From positions 43,443,348 to 43,507,347 of the forward strand of contig OX344764.1 in NCBI GenBank assembly GCA_947034895.1: DNA of 64,000 nucleotides, given 5' to 3'. Below, piece by piece: positions 11,516 to 22,060 of the stretch. Position numbers and translations under genes: made by a program. The DNA comes from Rhytidiadelphus loreus (lineage: Eukaryota > Streptophyta > Bryopsida > Hypnales > Hylocomiaceae). Position 1 is the stretch's first letter. Each line of letters begins with the position of its first letter. The notes beneath the pieces were generated by a model. The model was given only the letters and a program-made list of their open reading frames with translations. It searched no databases and was not told where the DNA came from.

Positions 11516-12258
11516 ACCCGTATGCGCCCTTTGAGTTTGTCATGTAGATGCCACATGGCATCCAACTAGAGGGGGGTAATTTTATATAAAGTCAAAGGTA
11601 AATTTGACTTTTCGTGACGTCGCGAGAGCTCTACTAGACGTCGCGTGACGTCTGTCTGTCGCGGTGTCGTGCTGTCGCAGCGAACAACCCTGCTCTTGAC
11701 GCCTTTGGAAGTGTTGTCCAACATGGCAACAAATATAGGCTTTGAATCCTCCACCTACCAAAACCAAGAAAGTAAGACTTTCATTACCCACAATGTCTAC
11801 AATGCGAACGATAAAGACAGACGCAATTGCTGAAACATTCCACTCAATCACAGATAACACACCTCCATAAAGGCCACCACACCTGCTTCTTCATCGTAGA
11901 GCCTCCTCTGCGTTTCCAAATTGACAACAGGCCGATCCCGGGTTGTTTGTGAACGAGATTTTAGAGGAGATGGAGAGTGCATTACTTTGGGGCGCTTCCC
12001 TCCATTGGGAGGACTATCAACAATGCCATCGTCTATGTCCATCATTGAAAAATCCATTGTCGACTGTGCAGTGGCCTCGGAGTACATGACATGCCGAATT
12101 ACTGTGCCACAGCATTCCTAAACTCCTAGGCACAACACAAAAATAATCCAGTGCAAATATGAATGATGAATTTCATTTTATTTTATTTGACAATAATAAT
12201 TACATTTTAAGGTGTACCCTCTCACCACAACTACGCCGTCTACAAATATCTAGATTTC

Positions 12259-14781
12259 CTATAGACATCGTTCCGGAGGCGGACAAGGACGGAAATAGAT
12301 GTCTTCTTTGGTGAGCTCCTTGCGCTTCGTTGCGCGCGTCGTGCGTGGTTCCAGGAAAGGAATGACACGTCTGAAATCATCCACTTTCCGTTTAGTATGA
12401 AGTCTATTGGAGACCGCGAGCGCCCTCTGAAGTTCCTTGTACATGGATTGGTCGAGATGATGCTTGAGGTGAATCCCCCCCACAGCATTGTCTCTATGGA
12501 AAGAAAAAAATTCCCACGGCCTCTCTACATGCAGTCTCCTAATCCAAGGCAGGAGTTCAAATATGAGAACCCTGTCTCTCGACCCCTTTCCAACAAAACA
12601 CCACGAGTTTAGGAGCACTACGTTCGAGGGATCATTCATGAAGTGTTTCTTTGGGCTGTCGTCCACTATTATAGTATTCTCCGGTGTGAAGATGGACCCC
12701 TTTAGTTTGTACAACCTCTCCAATGGCTTGAGAAACAGGTCCTTGCACGATCCCCTCAACCTGTAGTTCTTTAGCATGCAATTCCCGTCTCTAGATTTCA
12801 TGACGGTACATTGTTCTTGGCCGAGGACACCAAAGGGGGGCGTCAGGCCGTGGAAGAGAAAATCAACAGCGATCTGGGCGTACCATTGATCCATGGAGCT
12901 CCAGATTACGATGTTCGCGAAGGAGGTCAACTCCCGCACAAACCTTCTTACATGGGGTCGGAAAGTGACCCTTTCCATCGGGAAGATGAACCTCTCCGCT
13001 CTCGGGACTACCTCATAAAGAGAGCACACTCTCTTTTCTTTTATGTGATATCTTATATCATCACAAAAGCAAAGAAGTCCATTCAGATCCAGAACGACAT
13101 TGAGCCACTTCTTATTGAATCTGGATGTGAACGGACTACGAATATGCACATCCGCCCCAATATCACCTACGACTCCCTCACTGGTCCCCTGCTCATAAGT
13201 AACATAGACACATCCAAAATTAAACCGAGTCAAACTCAATTGCGAAGGGTACACCGAAGTGGGGCTTAACAGACTAGAGAACACATCGATGAGGCGAACA
13301 AAAAATCAATATTCTGAAGTTCGAGCCAAGGTCAGCCACCACAACATGCACAACACTACAAAGATGGCAAAGTACTTACCGCATCTTCCAGCGAAGCATT
13401 TCGAGGAGACGATTGAGGATCTTCTTGTTCACCGCAAGGAACAACATCAATCGAAACCTCCGCCACTTTGTGTATGACTTCGAGATCCTCCACGACATCG
13501 GGGATGACTTCGAGAACCTCCACGACATCAGGGATGACTTCGAGAACCTCCACGACATCGGGAATGACTTCGAGAACCTCTGCATCGTGTTGAGGGAGAG
13601 GATCATCGTGAACCTGATCAGCCGTAGGACACGAAGGAGATGCCTCTGGTGGAGAGTCATCCATAACAGGCCCAAGACATGGAGCACCAAAGTCGAGACA
13701 TTCAGACCCTGCGACTGTGGAAATTGAATACGACAATGCTGCGGTAAGAAAAAAAAATATTACAATGTCTCACGAGAGGAGAAAATGATACAAAATGCGT
13801 GTGGTTGGCCTACCCTAGAACTAACTAAAAGTGTCAGTGCTAGTCAAACTAATACACGCACAGCGGAAGGAGCTTCAACTCGAGTCGAGTTGAAATACAT
13901 GCTAAGAGAAGTCACGAGGAACAACCTAGAGGAGCATCAGTCACAGGGTCCTGTGACTGTTCCGCATGTACCCCTTCCGCCGGGGTCCTGTCCACTACAT
14001 CCTCGGTCTCAAGATCGAATGGGATTTCGGCTGAGTCCTCTGCCATGTCCAGTTGACCTTCATCCTCGACCTCTTGATCCTGCTCAGCCGCATCATCTTC
14101 TGGGTCTGTGGCGGGGGAGGATGGAGTTGGCTCCGGCAACACACCCTCGGATGCCGTCGTATTATGTGACGGATTCGGGGACGACGTCGGTTGTTGCCTG
14201 GCACTATCAGTTGATGTGTGAGGCCGGTTGCCGAGCATGAGTCGTGAAGATGTCTCTGTCGGAGACATTTGTTGCAATGGCGCAACCGCTAGCAGAAGCT
14301 CCGCATGAATTTGCCTCACAATTGACACCATCAACTGCGGGAGGGTGGCGATGATGTCCTTAAAGAACTGCATGTTATCATCTCTGGCCCTTCTGTTTTC
14401 CTCCCGCATCTCCTCCCTCGCAATTCGATTTTCTTCCCGTATCTCATCATACACCGATTTTTGGTTATCGGGGACTGATGCAGGCTCGGGATTCTTCCTC
14501 TTCTTGGACATGCGCCTACTGGATACAGGAGTCCCCTCCGGCTGAGTGGAATGAAGTGTGGCATGCATCTGCGCCGAGGTATCCGAGGAACCCCTCATAT
14601 CGCTAGAGGTGGGGACCCCCTTCGACAAGCCTGTCCCCTGGGGAAGCAAGTCCCCAATGATTTCGGCTGCAGGATCCTTCCATTCCTCTTCTCTCTCGAT
14701 TTCGTCGCCTTCATCCTCTCCAATGTTTATGGCGACATCTCTTCGAGATCCCTGGATGGCGGCTTCCTCGGCATCCGTCAT
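12259..14781 (-). CDS. P2: coiled-coil protein with FCP1-like HAD phosphatase domain
   Basis: Likely exons are 14,781-about 13,934 (donor CTAG|GTTGTT), about 13,749-13,375 (acceptor CCGCAG|CATTG, donor GCG|GTAAGT) and from about 13,195 or 13,255 to 12,259. The last acceptor is uncertain; GAGCAG|GGGACC fits the phase. The first exon is acidic and disordered with a coiled coil (EIREENRIAREEMREENRRA). Exon 2 has four near-identical EVLEVIPDVV repeats. The last exon has a HAD/FCP1 core: VVLDLNGLL, IVIWSSM and IIVDDSPKK. The second Asp of the usual DxDx motif is Asn, so catalysis may be lost or altered. The family is known for dephosphorylating RNA polymerase II tails; the role here is unknown. 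The first exon is open upstream to 14,850, overlapping the end of P1, so a P1-P2 fusion broken by a frameshift is possible. Confidence 0.6.
13874..13894. repeat. 21-bp palindrome in P2 intron 1
   Basis: Perfect arms TTCAACTCGA and TCGAGTTGAA separated by one G. It lies in the intron between the first two P2 exons. Confidence 0.95.
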
Positions 14782-15002
14782 CCTCTCCTTGCCTTTTACT
14801 GAACTGGAGGCACCCTTGCTTAACTTCCTCGGATGAACTCTTTGATCCACGAGGTAACTTGCATCAAAAAGTCATCCTTGTCTAGGTACTCGGAAGCTAA
14901 AGCCAACTTCAAGAACTTCTCATTGTACTTGGAGTCTCCAATGATGTAGTGCTCCAGTGACAGCATCTGAAATGATCAAGCAGACAATGAGGTCAGAAGA
15001 CC

Positions 15003-15068
15003 TTCAACTCGACTCGAGATGAAAAGGATTCACAAAGCAACACGCAATTCAACTTGCATCGAGATAAA
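15003..15068. repeat. Two palindrome copies in P1 intron 2
   Basis: 15,003-15,023 has arms TTCAACTCGA and TCGAGATGAA around C. 15,048-15,068 is a more decayed copy (TTCAACTTGC and TCGAGATAAA). Both lie in the intron between P1 exons 2 and 3. Confidence 0.75.
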
Positions 15069-16484
15069 TATCAGGACTGTCCATAGGAACTCACCAACGC
15101 GGCACAAATGATTTTCCCCCCAGCGAAAATGGAGAGAACATTCTCCTGAGGCCCAGCAAACAGACTCAACACCTGCAAATAAAAATCCATGCGCAATTCG
15201 GTGTTGTAGATTCTGTAATCTAGGTCGTTTGTGGACCTTGACCTGGAATACCGTCCGTCTGGGAGGGCCTCAAATTTCTTGGGAATCTTCTTGCCCAGCC
15301 TAACCCCCTTCTTGATCAAGAAGATCATGTGCACGGACTCCTTTGCCTTATTTGATTTTTCTAGTGCATCGCAAATCCGCTCCCAAACTGAAGGAACGTA
15401 CTCAGAAAAATGTACGGTGTACACCTCGCCGTACGCTGAAGTCCGGATGTGCGACCTCAGATCGACTTGAAGGTCCATGTCCCCGCAGATCCACAACCAG
15501 ACACTCGGGTCCTTCACCGTCGACTAGTCCATCGTCGAGAGAACACCCATAAAGGGCTCGAAGTACAGATCGGAGTCCCTCGTCCTCTCCCGATTGATGG
15601 ATCCAGGGATATTACAGAAATCCATCACTGCCAATTTGATACTTTGGCCGACTTCCTCCTCCCATACATTGGTGTCCCACCCCACGAGCTCGTCATCGCT
15701 CATATTATACGGCCGATAGAAGGCTCTCCCCTCGGGCTAGGCAAACTTGCCCTTGCTGCCCATAAAAATCTTGAAAAACTGGGCAGCCATCGATGAGAGC
15801 TCTTCGATGCTCTTATTCTTGTTGCAAGGCATTTTTGCAAGGGAGTAGAATTCATCCGGCGGACCTAAAATGAGGGTGTTCTTCGTGGCCCTCGTGACAT
15901 TGTACATCCGCTTGAAATCCTTCCACTTGTCCCTCCGAAAGCTGCCTTCGTTATTGTACAGGCTCAAACTTTTCCTCTGAAAGAAGATCTGCCTCCTGAT
16001 GATCTCCTTCCTCTTGCACCGCTCGAGCCACTCCTTGGCTGTATAGCAGTCCTCGAGAACCCCGGTTGACTTCTTCATCGTCACCTTCGAGTGCACCAAC
16101 TCTTTGTTCGGGGTCCTACCGAGGAGATGCAAGGCCAACCTCTTGAGATCCCCCTCACTGTAGTTCCTAAGCCACTTGAAGAACTCCCGGGACATGACCC
16201 CATCACGTTCTTGATCCCATCCCTTCGTCTGCTTGAACTTTAGCAAGGAATCGGGATCTGTGAGCTACCCCTGGGAATTCATGGATATGACCTCGCTCCA
16301 AAGGTCATACACCTCCTTGGAAGCAGTGATGATCTTCAGTTCGTTATGGATGTCCAAGTCCTTCTCCTTCTTTCTGCTTAATGCTCCTCGGAACTTCTTG
16401 ACATCAATCATAGCAAACCTCAACCTCACTGCGTCCGTAAAATCCTGCAGATACATTCAGTGAAATACCATCAGTCAAGGTTCA

Positions 16485-16661
16485 ATCAACTCGACCCGAG
16501 TTGAATTCAAGCGCGAGGGCAATATGAAAAAGGTATTCAGCAAATAGTGGATTCATCTGGAGTTCAATATTCAAATCACTCGAACGGAAATGAATGCGTT
16601 CATGAGATAAATAAATCATTCATTATTAACAAAGGAAGAATTCAACTCGACCTGAGTTGAA
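16485..16661. repeat. Two palindrome copies in P1 intron 1
   Basis: 16,485-16,505 (ATCAACTCGA, CCGAGTTGAA) and 16,641-16,661 (TTCAACTCGA, CTGAGTTGAA). The second lies only about a dozen bases inside the 5' splice site of P1 exon 1. Confidence 0.85.
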
Positions 16662-18169
16662 TTGCATTGCTTACCCTAAACCGCTTCTGGTTGTTCATAT
16701 CCTTTATGGTCTTGCGAGGCCTATCTGCAGCCGGGCCCAACTCGGTGGGCTCTTTGTCAGGAGGAGGGCAACCCATCTTCTCCCAGACAAATCGGGCTCC
16801 CATGATGTTGGTGGCCCACGTCGGCATGAAGTTCTGAAAATGATTCACCCGATTGTAGTACGCGGAGATTTTCTTGATCACATGGTCGTTCTTGTTCCAA
16901 ACTACGAAGCACTCCCATGTTTTAAACTTCTCTGCCTTCGCTTTAATCGCGGGCATCACCTGCATGCGCTTCGATGCAGCCACGGTGTGCTGCCCATTGA
17001 CCATCCAGAAATGCATATCTTTGATTTCTTCAAAGGTCTGCGGCTTGCTCCTCAGGTTCTGGGGCATGACGCACAACGTCATCTTCTTGTCGGGGTCGGG
17101 CATGTTCAACAAGAAGTTCAGAGACCTCATTATTCCCTGCTCCTCGAGGCTCCGGATGTTCAAGTTCTCAGGGGGCGTCTCCAATTGCTCAAGCGGAATG
17201 ACGAACTTCATTCTGATTGCCGGCACATACGAGTCAGTGCACTCCTTCCAGTATGCCTCGTATGTCCGGTTGGAGTCTTCAAAGTCTATTTCCTTGATGT
17301 CCCCTCCTAGGTCCTTCGGAATGTCCGTGAGGTCCAAAATCATACTCTCATCAGGTTGATGAGAGGTTCCGGCTTTGGCGGTTGCCTTGGCGGTACCCTT
17401 GGCGTCGGCTCTCTTGCTTCCTGACGGAGGGGTCGGTGATGGATTTCCTCTCGCAAACTTCTCAGTTTGCTTAAGCCTCATATGACTCCGCCCCGTTCCT
17501 GGTGTCCCGATTGCCAGAGAACTAGTACCTGGGTTCTGACTGCTATAGTCCCTGACCACGGAAGTAGGTCTCATGTCCTTCTTCTTTTGCATCAAGAGCA
17601 TGTGACCTCTCTCGAAATCCAGCTTGAGATGGTTCAGGCGGAACAGCAGAGTTTTGGGTGCCAGGGGCGCGCCGTTATTTGCCACCCACTTCTTCTGGTC
17701 GATGGCGGTTTGAATTGGGGCTATGAGGTCTTCGTAATCAGTGTTCATTAGACTACGAAGATACTCGGAGATGCTAAAAATTGTCTTGCAGGCATCGACC
17801 TTGTAGGAGAATATATATGGTTTCTCCTGCTCGGGGTCCATCGTCTCGCAGGACACGAATATAACTCCACCCGGTCCACTACTGAACTCCGTTATTGACT
17901 CCGTCAAAGAAACGGGGAGGGTGGCATCAGACTTCCTGAACTTCGTCCTGAATGCCAGGTGATTGGTCATCGGAACTAAGATGACAGTCCAGTACTCGAC
18001 TTCATGGGGATCTTGCCACTCCCAGCACTCTCCCAGAATCGTGTCATCGATAAGGTCATTGACTTGTTCTGGGGGGATGTCGTAGTGCTTGTATGTGGCT
18101 TGGAGTTTCGATCTCTGGCCCTCCATATTTGCATTATTTTCAAACGAAAATATTATCAGGTCAAGCATT

Positions 18170-18697
18170 TTTAACTCGAGTCGAGTTGAATATGTGCCTC
18201 AGGATGATAATATGTTGTCTTCTTTTTGGTTTTCTCTACATTGGTTCTCATTATCTGGTTTTGTATTTCCAAGACTTCAACTCGAGCCGAGTTGAATTTG
18301 TTTGAGAGGCTTGTGCAGTGTGAGTTCATTGTTATTTTTTAATTTCGAATATGAGTTTTTGCGGATCAACTCGACTCGAGTTGAAATAACGATAGTGGAT
18401 TAATGTTTCATTTTGGTTTTCATCTCGATATTTGGTAATTTAACTCGAGCCGACTTGAATTTTGTGATTAAGATCTTCTTTTTTTGCTTTTGACCTTCTT
18501 TGATTCTTGTTATTTTTGCATTCTGAGGACCTGAAGCGGATTTTTCCCGAATTACTGACATTTTTTATGCTGTGATATACAGGGATCGTGCAATTCAACT
18601 CGGCTCGAGTTGAATTTCAGTGTACGAGTCTGGTTTTTGTAGTTCACTTTAGTCTATTTGGCTTCCATCGAGTTGAACTGACATACGTCGAGTTGAA
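18170..18697. repeat. Cluster of five palindromes plus two half-sites in P1 5' intron
   Basis: Full sites lie at 18,170-18,190, 18,276-18,296, 18,365-18,385, 18,439-18,459 and 18,594-18,614. Half-sites TCGAGTTGAA lie at 18,668-18,677 and 18,688-18,697 in the same direction. All fall between the probable 5' untranslated exon (ending 18,917) and the P1 ATG. Confidence 0.9.
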
Positions 18698-19069
18698 CTT
18701 ACATCTTCCTCAAACAAAAATGGTATGAGGAATCACTGAAATCACGAGATATTGATTTCATTCTTACCAATGCACAAATGATCCACAGAACCTAAATTAC
18801 ACAATGCAACCACAAATGCAACAAGTGCAACACATTATGTAAATTGAATTCCACTGAATATCGAAACTGAAATCGAAAATCCTAAACCCTAAATCCATGA
18901 AATGGAAGGAGCATACCTGAAATTCTAAAGCGTCGCTTCCACAAGCTCCAAAACGTAGCCGAATCCGAGTAGAAACAGCAAATCAACAAAGAATGGCACC
19001 CGAGCACAATTGCCGCAGAAAATCGCAGAAGGAAGACGGACTCACGAAAATAGAATCGGTATTCACTCA

Positions 19070-19460
19070 CACCACCGCACTCACACCCGAACTCACAGCA
19101 CCGAACTCACAGCACCGAACTCAAAGCAGCGCACTCACACCCGCCAACTCACACCACCGAACTCACACCAGCGCACATCAACAAGGTCACTGACAGAAAC
19201 AAAAACCTAAACCCTGAATTCAAGAACAAGAACCCAGAAGCGATACTGAAGAACCCTACACCGAAAAACAAGAACCGGAGAACAAACTGAACCGGCAGTC
19301 ACACGGAGAACACACAAGAACTTGGCAAAACTCCTACGCCGCAAATTCACACGCCGCGGACTCACACGCTGAGAACTCACACGCCGCAAACTCCTACCCC
19401 ACGTCGTAGACAAGCATGGAAACGCCGCAAACTCCTGCCAAGACTCCGGAAACTACTACC
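19070..19460. repeat. Irregular CCGAACTCACAC short repeats
   Basis: Many imperfect copies of a 10-20 bp phrase (CACCGAACTCACA, CACGCCGCAAACTC). They probably belong to the promoter or 5' region of P1, which reads leftwards from here. Confidence 0.6.
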
Positions 19461-21524
19461 CTCAAGCCGCACAACTTGCAAGACGCCAGAAAGTACTGCC
19501 CACACGTCGCAGAACTCCGCAAAAGATTGACAAGGTAAAACTTCAGAAAAAAAGTAGAAAACCCTAGATCACCAAAACCCAGTCTGCAAGCAGACTCCAG
19601 TTTCGGGGTAGGGTCGTTCAATCTGGGCCCTCCATGGCAATGGAGCGTCTAGATTGAAGATTGTTGTCTCCAACGCATTTAGCCTTCAAATGGTAACATG
19701 CTCTAAATGTGCCCAACTTCTTTAAACCGCCCCTATTTTTAGATGGAAAATGGAGATGGGGTGATCTTTAAGCCCTAAACGTCTGGATTCATCTCCAAAA
19801 TTGACAATTCGAGAAAAAACATTGTGAACTACAATTTGGAAGAATATTTTCGAATTCGTATACAAATGGAAGCTATACATTTTGATTTTTAAATTCTATC
19901 CGTACGGTTAGATGTACTAATGCTATCACCAATTTTTTTCTATAAATTTTGAAATAGAAATTTCAAAATTCCTTTGAAATTGAATTACAAGTAAAATTTT
20001 ATCATTTCTTGAGTAAAACTTGTTGAAATGGATTCTAAATAAGGTTCTATTTATGTTGTGGTTTTATGAAATTTTTGTGACCTTTACATCTTTGACCTTG
20101 TTTTTGCACATCTAGTTTTGAACTAAAGTCAATGCAAATTGACCACTTGACATACTTCCACATTTTTAATTTTAGAAACGTACATATTCTAGTAACACCA
20201 AATCCAACCGATGGATAAGACCAAAAATTAGGATGACTTTCAAAAAGTATCACCAAAAATTAAGATGACTTTCATCGAAGCAGGAATGAAAGAAGAACAA
20301 GGATCTGAATCCTATAAATCTTACGTAGTGTATTTATATGTCATAAATAATTTATTTAAACTGAAGACTTATTTTTTTGAAAAAACATTCTACATACTTC
20401 TTTTTTAATGTAGGTAAAAAGGACAAAACAAAATAGTATAAATGTACTAGTGTACTAATGAGTATTAACCCCTAAATGCCCGAGGCACGAAAATATGTTG
20501 TTTCCAAAACTTTTTAGTTACCTAAATCCTAGCCAAATTGCTATTTTAAGTAGTTTATATTTTTTAAATGTTCTTCTTGAGTTCCGTAAACTAAGTGTTA
20601 AGAGCTTTTGAAAATGAGCCTCAAATACACTAGATCTTCGAGAAAAAATCACATTCTAAGTTCATTTCAAGACGTTGTAGAGTGAATTGGGAGAAGTCGT
20701 AAATTGATTTGGGTTATTAAAGTTAGGCCCGTTAACCTCATATATTTTTTGTCATCAACTTTTTTAGATTTGACTTGCAAGTAAGACTTCAATTCCTTTT
20801 TGCAATTTTAGCACCCTCATAATCAAACGTTATAATCTTTCATTCCATATTAAGTGAAATTGTTGTGCTTTCTTTTCCTAGGCAATCTCTAGTAAGTTTA
20901 GTTTGAATTTGTACGGTTACAATTTCTAAAAAATCGTTACATTTTATCAAAATTTTCACATTTTGTTCAATTTAGAGCATTTTCCAATAAATTGAAAACA
21001 CGAAAATTGGAACTTGCACCATATGTTTCCCATTTTTTTTAAGCATATTTCATAACTTTATATTTTGGAGGACATTAAAGTACAGCGCCAACTTTGTATT
21101 CTAATTTTGAATTTCACGTACAACGTCATTCAATTGACTAACTACAATATTTTTTTTTGATTCTTGAATTTATTTATAATTGGAACTTGCACCATATGTT
21201 TCCCATTTATTTTTAATGGAATTCATGAATAATTAGGGGGACATTGAAGTACATGGCCAGCTTTGAGTTCTCATTTTTAATTTCACGTGCAACGTCAATC
21301 AATTAATTAAGTATTTTGGGGGGATTTTGTAGTTTAGGAATAATTGAAACTTGCATCATATGTTTTCCATTTTCTTTTTACGTTGAATTCATGACTTTGT
21401 AATCTGTGGGACATTACAGTACGAGGCGAACTTTGTGTTCTAAATAATTATTAATTTACCGTACAATGTAATTCAATTGATTAAATAAGTAATTTTTTGG
21501 GATTCTTGACTTTTTGAATAATTG

Positions 21525-22060
21525 GAGTTGAATGGGTCCAGCACACAGAATTATAAATTTTTTTTGGCTTAGAGAGTGCTTTCGCACTCCCTAAGCGGAT
21601 GGACCCCCAATAATGGAGGCCGAATTAGTGTTCCCTACCACAATTTCTCCAAAAGAATTTGGAGTTGAATGGGTCCAGCACACAGAATTATACATTTTTT
21701 TTGGGTTAGGGAGTGCGAAAGCACTCCCTAACAGGATGGACCCCTGATAATGGAGGCCGAATTAGTGTTCCCTACCACGAGTTCTCCAAAAGAGTTTGGA
21801 GTTAAATGGGTCCGGCACACACAATTATACATTTTTTTTGGGTTAGGGAGTGCTTTCGCACTCCCAAACCAGATGGACCCCTGATAATGGCGGCCGAATT
21901 AGTGTTCCCTACCACCAATTATCCAGAAGAGTTTGGAGTTCAACGGGTCCGGCACATACAATTGTACATTTTTTTTAGGTTAGGGAATGCAAAAGAACTC
22001 CATAACCGGAGGCACCTCTGATAACCGAGGCGCAGTTAGTGTTCTCTAAAACAAATAATG
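21525..22060. repeat. 136-bp tandem repeat, four units, each with a hairpin
   Basis: Units start with TGGAGTTGAATGGGTCC-like phrases near 21,525, 21,660, 21,796 and 21,931. Each has a T-run, a GGGAGTGC...GCACTCCC hairpin, ATGGACCCC and GGCCGAATTAGTGTTCCC. The hairpin loop is CTTTCG in units 1 and 3 but its reverse complement CGAAAG in unit 2; unit 4 is decayed but resembles unit 2. Confidence 0.9.

Larger units (their letters stand above)
6024..11692. mobile_element. hAT-a: non-autonomous hAT-type element with 8-bp TSD
   Basis: The left end starts CAGGGTTGTC at 6,024 and the right end finishes ACAACCCTG at 11,692, giving a 9-bp terminal match. CTCTTGAC flanks both ends (6,016-6,023 and 11,693-11,700), a perfect 8-bp duplication as expected for hAT elements. 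Inside each end are TGACGTC motifs (6,075-6,105 and 11,609-11,660) and GGGCGACT-type repeats (6,220-6,400; 11,440-11,520 in the opposite sense). No transposase ORF is present; the interior is AT-rich and holds two tandem-repeat fields. It interrupts exon 2 of P3. Confidence 0.88.
5823..12087 (-). pseudogene. P3: small unknown gene of element P, split by hAT-a
   Basis: Exon 1 runs 12,087-11,863 (75 codons from MYSEATAQS) and ends at donor GAG|GTGTGT. A 108-bp intron ends at acceptor TTGGTAG|GTGG. Exon 2 starts at 11,754 and is cut at 11,693 by hAT-a. Dropping one copy of the 8-bp duplication, it continues in frame at 6,015 down to a stop at 5,823, giving about 159 residues. The N-terminal half is polar and proline/serine-rich. 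The second half holds two related blocks built around VKSIPLEKR and IKSIELEKR. No family is recognised. The two halves join in frame across a 5.67-kb insertion, so this was a real exon before the insertion. Confidence 0.65.
14820..18126 (-). pseudogene. P1: large protein with ParB/DGQHR-like domain, three in-frame TAGs
   Basis: Exon 1 runs 18,126-16,675 (484 codons, MEGQRSKLQ; donor AGG|GTAAGC). Exon 2 runs 16,444-15,095 (acceptor CTGCAG|GATTTT, donor TTG|GTGAGT). Exon 3 runs 14,966-14,820 (acceptor TTTCAG|ATGCTG, stop TAA). Near residue 376 WMVNGQHTVAASKRM resembles the NGQH/DGQHR-type motif of ParB/sulfiredoxin-fold proteins. Before it is a basic low-complexity linker. Exon 2 keeps one frame for 450 codons but contains TAG at 16,265-16,267, 15,737-15,739 and 15,524-15,526. 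Each could be a CAG glutamine hit by C-to-T change. A probable 5' untranslated exon ends at 18,917 (CAG|GTATGC). DNA binding is inference. Confidence 0.65.

Noticed and set aside
12811..14240. Plus-strand ORFs of 70-150 codons opposite P2
   Set aside because: Antisense shadows of P2 exons; the minus strand has recognisable domains and splice sites.
16657..17751. Plus-strand ORFs of 94-217 codons opposite P1 exon 1
   Set aside because: Antisense shadows; the minus-strand frame is longer and carries the NGQHT motif.
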